A stretch of 64,000 nucleotides of DNA, from NCBI GenBank assembly GCA_016182605.1, contig JACPGE010000047.1:27435-91434 (forward strand), written 5' to 3'. This stretch comes from Candidatus Hydrogenedentota bacterium. Lineage in GTDB: Bacteria; Hydrogenedentota; Hydrogenedentia; Hydrogenedentales; JAEUWI01. Below the pieces are notes generated by a model. It did not search any database. It was not told where the DNA came from and saw only the letters and a program-made list of their open reading frames with translations. The position numbers were made by a program, and so were the translations under genes. Of this stretch, positions 39,631 through 48,182 are shown one piece after another. The stretch's first letter is position 1; every line of letters begins with the position of its first letter.

Positions 39631-39725
39631 TAAATCACGGGCTGTCTGGCGATACCGCTGTGCATGTTGTGACCATTGTGGGTCTAAGAAGGGTTATGGA
39701 ACAAACGCATGGAGCCCGTGATTTA
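39631..39725 (-). repeat. TIR-bounded element, family T, copy 3 (95 bp), inverted
   Basis: TAAATCACGGGCT/AGCCCGTGATTTA TIRs; on minus the flanks CCCGGATAAATC and GCCTGCCCAGTGAACGCCAGCACCATCGTCACGCTGAGCATATTTCACCAC match copies 1/2. Confidence 0.85.
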
Positions 39726-39747
39726 TCCGGGTTAGGAAAAGCAGTAC

Positions 39748-40563
39748 ATGAGCCGCATTGGATTCTTGATAGACATGGATGGGGTGGTCTACCGCAGCAG
39801 CGAAGTGATTCCCGGCGCGGAACATTTCGTGAACATGCTGGTGGCGGCGCAGATCCCGTTCCGCTTCCTGACCAACAACAGCCAGCGCACCCGGCGCGAT
39901 ATCAAGGCCAAGCTGCACCGCCTCGGATTCAACATCGAAGAGGAACACATTTACACGTGCGCCATGGCAACGGCGCGGTTCCTGGCGCAGCAAAAACCCG
40001 GAGGCACCGCCTTCGTGATTGGTGAAGGTGGATTGCTCAACGCCCTGCACCGCAACGGCTACGCAATCGTGGATCATCAGCCCGACTACGTGGTGGTGGG
40101 AGAAGGCCGCACCCTCAACTTTGAGATCATAGAGCACGCGGTAAACCTGATTTTGAAAGGGGCCAAGTTGGTGGCGACCAACCTGGACCCAAACTGTCCG
40201 ACATCGCATGGGACACGGCCCGGCTGTGGAGCCATCGTGGCGATGCTGGAAAACGCAACCGGAGTCAAGGCATTTAGCGTAGGCAAGCCCAGCCCCATCA
40301 TGATGCGGGCCGCACGGACGGAGCTGGGCACAAGGACGGCGGAAACCGTCATGATTGGAGACACCATGGAAACGGACATCTTGGGCGGCGTGCAGATGGG
40401 ATACAAAACGGTTCTGGTTCTGAGTGGCGGAACACAGGCCTCCCAACTCGCCAAGTACGCCTACCGTCCGGACATCGTGGTGAATTCCATCGCGGATTTG
40501 CGCAACTCGGAACTGCTTCTCGAACACATCCCCGCGCTCACCGCACGGGTCAGCAATTTCTAA
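39748..40563 (+). CDS. HAD-IIA family (NagD-like) sugar/nucleotide phosphatase
   Basis: GFLIDMDGVVYR motif I, FLTNNSQRTRRD, MIGDTMETDILGGVQMGYKTVLVLSG. Confidence 0.92.
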   Translation: MSRIGFLIDMDGVVYRSSEVIPGAEHFVNMLVAAQIPFRFLTNNSQRTRRDIKAKLHRLGFNIEEEHIYTCAMATARFLAQQKPGGTAFVIGEGGLLNALHRNGYAIVDHQPDYVVVGEGRTLNFEIIEHAVNLILKGAKLVATNLDPNCPTSHGTRPGCGAIVAMLENATGVKAFSVGKPSPIMMRAARTELGTRTAETVMIGDTMETDILGGVQMGYKTVLVLSGGTQASQLAKYAYRPDIVVNSIADLRNSELLLEHIPALTARVSNF

Positions 40564-40601
40564 GCCTGCGGCAGCGTCCGCAACACACAGTTTAACAGTA
40601 G

Positions 40602-40777
40602 AACCGGCGCCCGGGTACTGTCCCTGTAACGTCTCCCCAGAGCCGCGATTCCGGCACCCCTCTCCTGCCGTCATCGCGCCGTCTCTGCCCGCTACAGCCC
40701 TTCAGCCCGGGGCCAGGGCGGAGGCCATGCAACGTGTCACAGCCCATCAGCCAGCCCATCGTGCCCGGGCGCCGGTT
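40602..40777. repeat. TIR-bounded element, family G, copy 1 (176 bp)
   Basis: AACCGGCGCCCGG ... CCGGGCGCCGGTT. Confidence 0.85.
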
Positions 40778-40851
40778 TTGCAAAGCACATCAGCAACCAA
40801 CCGTTTTAGTGATCGGCGGCGATAGCAATCGCCGCAACCCACAGAAAGTAG

Positions 40852-41023
40852 AATCGGCGCCCGGTACCCCCCCAACCCGATGAGCTCTGCTCAGGCCGCC
40901 CCGCCCGGACCTCTCTCCTTCCGGCCGGCAGCCCCTCTCCAGAGCGGCGTTCTAGCCCAGCGACCGCTGAGAGGTCAACTACGTGTCACAGCCCAATAGC
41001 CAGCCCAATACCGGGCGCCGATT
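40852..41023. repeat. TIR-bounded element, family G, copy 2 (172 bp)
   Basis: AATCGGCGCCCGG ... CCGGGCGCCGATT (paired change in both ends). Confidence 0.85.
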
Positions 41024-41071
41024 CTGCAAATCTTCCGGCGACAGTGCTCGCCAAAACAATTTTAATAGTGG

Positions 41072-41242
41072 AACCGGCGTCCGGTACCCCCCAACCCGAT
41101 GAGCTCTGCTCAGGCCGCCCCGCCCGGACCTCTCTCCTTCCGGCCGGCAGCCCCCCTCCAGAGCGGCGTTCTAGCCCAGCGACCGCTGAGGGGTCAATTA
41201 CGTGTCACAGCCCAACAGCCAGCCCAAAGCCGGGCGCCGGTT
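41072..41242. repeat. TIR-bounded element, family G, copy 3 (171 bp)
   Basis: AACCGGCGTCCGG ... CCGGGCGCCGGTT; interior nearly identical to copy 2. Confidence 0.85.
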
Positions 41243-41425
41243 CCACAATGCAATTCCACCCGGCATCCCCCCTCCCCTTCCGCGCCATTTGCGTACATTG
41301 ACAGTTCCCTACAATCTGCGTAAGATCGGCACATAAGACTACGGGCGGCGGGGCTGCAATTTGGGGAATCTCCACGGCGCTGTTACGCTAATGCGCCATT
41401 CAGTCCTGTGCCAATGGGGAGCTTG

Positions 41426-44400
41426 GCTATGGCAATGACTGGCGGCAAGGTCTACGGGCGCATGCTCGCTGCACTCCTCACCCTCTCCCTCGCGGGCTTT
41501 GCCGCCGCACAGGTGCAAACCCTGCCTGTCGTAGGGCAGATCGGCGGTGCGGTTGATGGAAAAGTTTCCGTTCAGGGTAACTACGCCTACATCCAGGAAG
41601 GCGCCCGATTACGCATCGTGGACGTCAGTAATCCGGCCAACCCCACGCCAGCCGGTAGCATTCTATTTGAGGGCTCGGTACATGGCGTTTTTGCGCTAGA
41701 CTCGCGCATCCTTGTAGGAACATCGGTTGGGTTCTATATCGCCGACGCAAGCGATCCTGAGTCCCCACGAATCGCTGGCACACTTTCCCTTCCATCAGGA
41801 GATGTATTCGCCGTTGGCAACATCGCCTACGTATGCTCTGATATTTTCCTTCATATGGTAAACATATCCAACCCCGCCAACCCGCTGTTGCTTGGATCGT
41901 ATACGTCGCTTCAGGGTCCTTGCTACATAGTGAAGGTTCTCAATGGCTACGCATACATCGTTACCGGATCGGAAACCGTGGATATCGTCGATGTTTCGAA
42001 TCCGTCAGCCCCGGCCGGCTTAGCCGTCGCCCAAATACCTGATGTTGATCTACAAAATATCTCCGTGGCAGGCGGCTATATGTACGCTGCGGGATGGTAT
42101 GGCGGCTTCAAAGCCGTTGACATATCCAATGCGTCTGCACCCCTGCTTGTCGGTTCCTTTGCCACTCTAGGGGTCGCCTATGCTGTTGCCGTTCAAGGAC
42201 ACTATGCCTTTGTCGCGGTTAATAATTTGGGGCTTGAAATTCTGGATATCACGAACCCTATGAATCCCGAATCTGTTGGCAATCTAGCCAGCGGGCCATA
42301 TACCCACAATCTGACCGTGGCTGGGGATTATGCTTACTTGACAGGCAATGGGCAAGGAGGCTTGATGGTTGTTGACATTACAAGTCTCACGGCCCCAACC
42401 TTGGCCGGCGTCTATCGATCCGATGCTGATTCGATAATGGATATAGTCAAGATTGGAAATTACGCATATGCTTCGTCCATCACGGATGGCCTCTATGTTC
42501 TGGATGTTTCTCAACCGGACCATCCCGTAACGGTGGCAACAGAAAACTCCCACGGCAGCACACGTCTGGCAATTCGAGGTTCAAACCTCTATATTGCGTC
42601 CGATCGTCTGGGGTTTCGCGTTTTTGATGTCGGAGTTCCAGAACTTCCGCTGCATATTGCAACGTACTCTTCCGGTGGGGACGGATCGGGGTTGTGCCTC
42701 CGAGGTTCCTTCTGTTACTTCAGCGATACCACAACCCTCCTGGATATTGTCGATTGTAGTGACCCCTCAACTCCTTTGAGAGTGGGCTCGTTGGGTATTG
42801 CCGGGGGCGTCGGTCGTGGGCCTTTTGTAGACGGCAATATCGCGTATATCCCCACCTCCAATCCCGATCGTCTCTACGTTGTCGATGTTTCCGACCCCCA
42901 GGCGCCTTTCATGCTCACTGCGATTACGCCCACTGAGCCGCTCCACTCCGTCTTCGTGGATAATGGTGTTGCGTATGTGGGCGGGAGCACCACCCTCTTC
43001 ACATACGACATCTCCAATCCGGCAACCCCCAGCCCTATTGGGAGTCTGGCATTCGGCGATCCGGTGCGGGGATTAAACCTCTCAGAGGGCGCACTCTTCG
43101 TCTCCGCCGGGAATGTCTATGTGTTGGACATCTCCAATCCTGCGGTGCCGTCCATTTCAGCTCAGTTTACCTCCCCATACGAGGCGTTAGCTGTTCAGGC
43201 AGCCGAACTCGGCTACGTCGCCGCAAGTGCCGCCGGCATATACATCCTCGCCATCCCGCCCCCGGCGCCACTCGTCAACCCCGTGGTGCGCTACATCAAC
43301 GCGGACACCATCACCGTCACCGGCACGGCCACCGCGGGCTCCTTCGTCACCGTCGGCGGCGGGGCCTTCCCGCGCTTCCAGCAACTGGCCGAGGGCGCGA
43401 CCGCTTTCTCCATCCCCATGGACCTGAAGCAGGAGGCCGTCAACACGCTCTCCGTCACCACCATGAACGAGTTCGGCCTCGTGAGCCTGCCCTCTATCCA
43501 CCGCGTGGTCGAGGGCGTCGCCTTCCCCGCCACCATCCAGACCGTCGCCGCACTCGCCGTAACCCCCACGACCGCCACCGTGCCCCTCTTCGGCTCGCAG
43601 GCCTTCGTGTGCGAAGCCACCTTCTCCAACGCCGCCACAGCGCAGGTGACACCCTTCGTATCCTGGAACGAACTGGCCAACGGCGAACTCATCACCTCCG
43701 GCGGCCTCTACGTCAACACCGCCACGGGCGCCGCAACCGTCCAGGCCTCTGACGCCGGCGTGCTCAGCAACACCGTCACTGTCAACGACGGCGCAAAACT
43801 CGCCGGTGCAAAGGCCGATCGGGGCATAATCGCAGGGCGGGTCTTCGATCACTTCACCGGCCTGGGCCTGGGCCCCTCCGTGCAGGCCATCGTGCGCGGC
43901 TACCCGCCATTCGTCACCGAACCCGCCGCGCAGTATCCACTGCTCGTCGAGACCGGCAACTACCACTTCGACCTCGACGAGGGCAACTACACCTTCGAGG
44001 GCGCATCCGCCAATTACCGGCCAGAGTCCGTTTTCTTCCAGCCCATCCGCTTGGACACCCCCCTGAAACAGGACTTTGCCCTGCGCCGCGTCGACAACGA
44101 GCCGCCCGTGGTCACCTTCATCGAGCCCCTCAACGGCCAGGTCACCGGCGCGCCGGAAGTCGGCATCACCGCCATCGTATTCGACGAACTCTCGGAACTC
44201 GCCGAGGCCCAGCTCATCGTCAATGGCGAGTCCTTCCCCATCCGCGTGGAGGAACCCCAGCCCGCCATCTCCTTCGAAGGCTTCTACCGTACCGTCTGGC
44301 CCGTGTCCGGCGGCAACAACACCTTCCAGATCCGCGCCGTGGACACCGAGGGCAACGAGACCACCTCCCCGATGCTCTCCACAAGCTACGACGCCACCCC

Positions 44401-46522
44401 ATTCACCGTGAACAGCGCCGTCGCCACCTCCTCCACCGAAGTGGAGGTCACCTTCAGCCGCGCCGTGCCCCACGCAGACGCGCTGGACCCCGCGCACTAC
44501 GCGATCAAGAACGCCGCCCAGGCCCCCCTCGCCGTCACGCAGGTGAAGCGCCTCGCCGCGGACAAGGTCCTCCTCACCACCGCCGCACAGACCAATGGCG
44601 CCGCCTACACCCTCACCGTCTTCGCCATCACCGATGCCCATGCCCTCGGCGTGAGTGTCGCGCACACCGCAGGCTTCACCGGCTCCGCAGTCACCCCGCA
44701 AGACACCGACGGCGACGGCATGCCCAACGCCTGGGAAACCGCCAATAGCCTCAACCCGGCCGTCAACGACGCCGCGGGCAACCCCGACAACGACGGCCTG
44801 AGCAACCTCAACGAATTCCTCCACCGCACCAATCCCCAGGACAACGACACGGACAACGACGGCCTCACCGATGGCGCGGAAGTCAACACCCACAACACCC
44901 ATCCCCTGCTCGCCGACACCGACCGCGACGGCCTCGACGATGGATGGGAAGTCCTCCACGGCCTCAATCCCCTCACCGACAGCGCCGCCCTCGACAACGA
45001 TGGCGACGGCCTCAACAACACCGTGGAACACACCCTCGGCACCGACCCGGGCGATGCCGACAGCGACAACGACGGACTCACCGACGGCCAGGAACGCGAC
45101 CAGTACGGCACCGACCCCAACGACGCCGACAGCGACAACGACTCCCTCGGCGATGGCGATGAAGCCGCCAACGGACACAACCCCCTCGCCGACAGCAGCG
45201 TCCACGCCGCCGTCATGGCGCCCCAGGACGGTGCATCCGTCACCGGCGATCGCGTCACCGTCGCCGCAGCCATCGTCTCCGGCCGCGAGGCCGACGTGGC
45301 CACGCTACGCTTCGAGGTCAAGGGCCCCGGCACCGGCAACCTCTTCGCCGAACTGGACACCCTCACCACTCCCCCCTTCCTCACCCACTGGAACGCGAGC
45401 GGCATGGGCGACGGCGCCTACGAACTGCGCGCTATCGTCACGAGCCGTGCCGGCCTGGTCGACCCGGCGCCCCAGGTCACCAACGTTACCGTCTCCGCCG
45501 CCGCGCCGATCGTCGAGGGCGAAGTCGGCGGCGAACACACCCAGGACACGCCCGTCAACACAGCCCTCGGCAACGAAGTCGTCAGCGCCGACTCCAACGC
45601 CCCCGTCAACGTCGAGGTGACCCTCCCCGGCGATGCCCTCACCAGCAACACCACCCTGCGCATCGTCTTCCTCAGCGCCTCGAAGTACATCGTCGAACTC
45701 GACGAACGCGAAGCCGCCACCGGCATCGCGATCGAACTCACCCTCCTCAGCGGACAGACCGCACTCGCCAACGGCGAGTCGGCCACCATCCTCCTGGGCT
45801 ACCCCGACGCCAACAACGACGGCTACCTCGACAACACCCTCCTCGACGAGGACCTGCTGGTCCTCAAGTACCTCAACCCCGGCACCAACGAATTGGAGCG
45901 GCTCGTAAGTTCCGAGGTGGATGCCCGCGCCAACACCGTCACCGCCGTGACCGATCACTTCAGCACCTTCGTCCTCGTCGCCGAAGTCCCCCTGCCCCCC
46001 CTCGACATCACCACCGCCTCCCTGCCCTACGGCTTCCCCGGCGAGCCCTACAACCATACCCTCACCGCATCCGGCGGTGAAGGCCCCTACACTTGGCAGC
46101 TCACCGTCGGCGAACTGCCCAACGGACTCGCCCTCACCGGCGGCGCCATCACCGGCACCCCCACCGAAGGCGGCGCCTTCGGATTCGGCATCCGCGTACT
46201 CGACGCACAGGCCCCCGCGGAAAAGAAAACCCGCGGATTCTCCCTCAAAATCGCCACCAGCGAAGACGACGCAGACAACGACGGCATCCCCGACGACTAC
46301 GAAGGCTCCGGCGACCCCGACGGAGACACCATACCCAACTACCTCGACCTCGACTCCGACAACGACGGCGTCAACGACAGCACCGAATACAACTTCGGCT
46401 ACGACCCCTACGACAACAGCAGCACCCCTAACTTAAGCCTCGCCCTGTGGACGACAATTCTCATGATAATGAGTCTTGGAGCGCTGCTTCTGCATTCGGC
46501 AAATAGAATCCGTATGCGGTGA
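41426..46522 (+). CDS. Very large secreted protein: LVIVD-type propeller repeats, Ig-like domains, thrombospondin type-3-like repeats, C-terminal TM anchor
   Basis: Repeated LxVVDVSNPxxP blocks; DTDGDGMPNAWE, DSDNDGLTDGQE repeats; Ig motif LPYGFPGEPYNHTLTASGGEGPYTW; C-term LSLALWTTILMIMSLGALLLHSANRIRMR. Confidence 0.9.
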   Translation, partial: AMAMTGGKVYGRMLAALLTLSLAGFAAAQVQTLPVVGQIGGAVDGKVSVQGNYAYIQEGARLRIVDVSNPANPTPAGSILFEGSVHGVFALDSRILVGTSVGFYIADASDPESPRIAGTLSLPSGDVFAVGNIAYVCSDIFLHMVNISNPANPLLLGSYTSLQGPCYIVKVLNGYAYIVTGSETVDIVDVSNPSAPAGLAVAQIPDVDLQNISVAGGYMYAAGWYGGFKAVDISNASAPLLVGSFATLGVAYAVAVQGHYAFVAVNNLGLEILDITNPMNPESVGNLASGPYTHNLTVAGDYAYLTGNGQGGLMVVDITSLTAPTLAGVYRSDADSIMDIVKIGNYAYASSITDGLYVLDVSQPDHPVTVATENSHGSTRLAIRGSNLYIASDRLGFRVFDVGVPELPLHIATYSSGGDGSGLCLRGSFCYFSDTTTLLDIVDCSDPSTPLRVGSLGIAGGVGRGPFVDGNIAYIPTSNPDRLYVVDVSDPQAPFMLTAITPTEPLHSVFVDNGVAYVGGSTTLFTYDISNPATPSPIGSLAFGDPVRGLNLSEGALFVSAGNVYVLDISNPAVPSISAQFTSPYEALAVQAAELGYVAASAAGIYILAIPPPAPLVNPVVRYINADTITVTGTATAGSFVTVGGGAFPRFQQLAEGATAFSIPMDLKQEAVNTLSVTTMNEFGLVSLPSIHRVVEGVAFPATIQTVAALAVTPTTATVPLFGSQAFVCEATFSNAATAQVTPFVSWNELANGELITSGGLYVNTATGAATVQASDAGVLSNTVTVNDGAKLAGAKADRGIIAGRVFDHFTGLGLGPSVQAIVRGYPPFVTEPAAQYPLLVETGNYHFDLDEGNYTFEGASANYRPESVFFQPIRLDTPLKQDFALRRVDNEPPVVTFIEPLNGQVTGAPEVGITAIVFDELSELAEAQLIVNGESFPIRVEEPQPAISFEGFYRTVWPVSGGNNTFQIRAVDTEGNETTSPMLSTSYDATPFTVNSAVATSSTEVEVTFSRAVPHADALDPAHYAIKNAAQAPLAVTQVKRLAADKVLLTTAAQTNGAAYTLTVFAITDAHALGVSVAHTAGFTGSAVTPQDTDGDGMPNAWETANSLNPAVNDAAGNPDNDGLSNLNEFLHRTNPQDNDTDNDGLTDGAEVNTHNTHPLLADTDRDGLDDGWEVLHGLNPLTDSAALDNDGDGLNNTVEHTLGTDPGDADSDNDGLTDGQERDQYGTDPNDADSDNDSLGDGDEAANGHNPLADSSVHAAVMAPQDGASVTGDRVTVAAAIVSGREADVATLRFEVKGPGTGNLFAELDTLTTPPFLTHWNASGMGDGAYELRAIVTSRAGLVDPAPQVTNVTVSAAAPIVEGEVGGEHTQDTPVNTALGNEVVSADSNAPVNVEVTLPGDALTSNTTLRIVFLSASKYIVELDEREAATGIAIELTLLSGQTALANGESATILLGYPDANNDGYLDNTLLDEDLLVLKYLNPGTNELERLVSSEVDARANTVTAVTDHFSTFVLVAEVPLPPLDITTASLPYGFPGEPYNHTLTASGGEGPYTWQLTVGELPNGLALTGGAITGTPTEGGAFGFGIRVLDAQAPAEKKTRGFSLKIATSEDDADNDGIPDDYEGSGDPDGDTIPNYLDLDSDNDGVNDSTEYNFGYDPYDNSSTPNLSLALWTTILMIMSLGALLLHSANRIRMR

Positions 46523-46558
46523 GACAGCCGGACTTCGAACGCCATATCATAAAAATAG

Positions 46559-46585
46559 GGGCGTCAGGGAAATGTCCTGACGCCC
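46559..46585 (-). terminator. Intrinsic terminator between convergent genes
   Basis: GGGCGTCAGG-7 nt-CCTGACGCCC; on minus followed by CTATTTTTATG. Confidence 0.65.
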
Positions 46586-46616
46586 AAACCCGGTCAATCT
46601 TGATGCGCTATCGACT

Positions 46617-47609
46617 TCAGCCGAAGAAGCTGGTCAATCCCGCAAAACTGCGGTTTGCTGGGAATCCCTCCGGATAACGGAAGAAATCAGCATGCCCATC
46701 CAGATAGAGGACATTCGCCCCTCCTGGCACGTGGTTATAGAGCCCCAGAGCGCTGTCGGCGCCCGTGAACACCGCTGCCTCATTGGAAGCCACTATGTCC
46801 CACATGATCGGCAGCTCGCTCTGCGCTATGGCACTTCCGCCCGGATTATTGATATCCGTGATCATGAACCGTTCAATCCCCTCGCGCAACCGGTAGATTG
46901 TGCTGCCGCTGCTGTTGCCGATACCCATCCCGTCGAACATCGGCCCAAATGCAGTGATATCGGCCACGTCACAATCTTCATCGAGAGGGCCATCGTTGGT
47001 GGGATCTGCATCTCCAAATCCACCGTCCACCTGCGCATAGGCAAGCAACGCGGCCAATTGGGCATTCACTTGAACTCCCGCGCCCAAGCCCAGCGTGCCC
47101 GAGTCGATAGTCGGGTCGTCGTCCTGCACCTTGTCCACCGCGTATCCAATGTATACGTAGCTTTCATCGCCTTGCGTTATGGCCCCCAGGCAGATTGTTG
47201 GGCAAGTGCCACTGCCATCATCCCGAACCCATCCCGCACTGGCCTCAATCGACTCTTCCAAACCCGCATCCGACGGACAGAGGATAACGCCTGGGTCGGT
47301 CAAATACTCGGGATGAAGCGCATACATGCTGGCGCAGAAATCGGCATCGTCGAGTTCGTTCTCGCAACCCGTACAGTTGTCATCGGCGCCGTACACTTCG
47401 TCACCATGAACCGGCGGCATACGCTCACCCTTGGATTCGTTGGCGTACATTTTGAGAACGATGCCCATCTGCTTCAGGTTGTTCTGGCAACTGGCGCGTC
47501 GCGCCGCCTCACGAGCACGTGCGAGCGCGGGCAACAGAATCGCTGCCAGAATGCCAATGATCGCAATGACCACCAGCAATTCAATCAGGGTAAATCCTTG
47601 CTTTTTCAT
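46617..47609 (-). CDS. Prepilin-type N-terminal cleavage/methylation domain protein (pseudopilin-like)
   Basis: [66 protein letters not shown]; start moved from TTG at 47828. Confidence 0.93.
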   Translation of the reverse strand: MKKQGFTLIELLVVIAIIGILAAILLPALARAREAARRASCQNNLKQMGIVLKMYANESKGERMPPVHGDEVYGADDNCTGCENELDDADFCASMYALHPEYLTDPGVILCPSDAGLEESIEASAGWVRDDGSGTCPTICLGAITQGDESYVYIGYAVDKVQDDDPTIDSGTLGLGAGVQVNAQLAALLAYAQVDGGFGDADPTNDGPLDEDCDVADITAFGPMFDGMGIGNSSGSTIYRLREGIERFMITDINNPGGSAIAQSELPIMWDIVASNEAAVFTGADSALGLYNHVPGGANVLYLDGHADFFRYPEGFPANRSFAGLTSFFG

Positions 47610-48182
47610 GGTACTGCCTCTCAGATTTTTTGCCAGGAATTCACAGTCAACTATCTGGCCTCCTTCCGCAAAAATTCCGATTCCAGGATCTGGACCCCAG
47701 CGTAGAACCTCCTTTCTGACAGCGCCCGGACTGGAAACGAAGTTACCAGACCCGATGAACAGCCTGCGGTCCAAATCGAAGCACGATCCATTTATGTCAA
47801 CAAATGACCGGCACAATCTATGCCGCAATTGTTTCCCGAAACAAAAAAATCAAAACCGGCAGATTTCTCCAGGTTCTCGAAAAGCGGATTGGATAACAAT
47901 ATGGTGAGGCAGCGCACCGAGAAACCGCTATCTAAAGTATTATCGTCTGGAAACGGCGAAGCCTCCACAGGAAACTAAAGAGGAACTCGGAGTTCCCGCA
48001 GGATTCAAAGCAAAAAAAGCGTGCGATCGCAGATTTCATATAGATGATGTTTTTGGTATTTTGTGCCAACGCCCAATCGAGGCATTTTTGGAGGAGGATT
48101 ACGGCCAGCTTCATCTTGGCGGCGCCGGCTTGGCGATGCCGCGGGCCTGGTGACCTGCATCGGACACAAGGTACAACCGGAT

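Noticed and set aside
40602-41242. Integron attC array interpretation of the family G copies
   Set aside because: No RYYYAAC/GTTRRRY core sites, no gene cassettes between copies and no integrase seen; kept as TIR or structured elements.
43187-45205. 672 aa minus-strand ORF opposite the giant LVIVD/TSP3 protein
   Set aside because: Shadow ORF: Gly/Val/Glu-rich translation of the antisense of a clear coding frame in GC-rich DNA; no domain signature.
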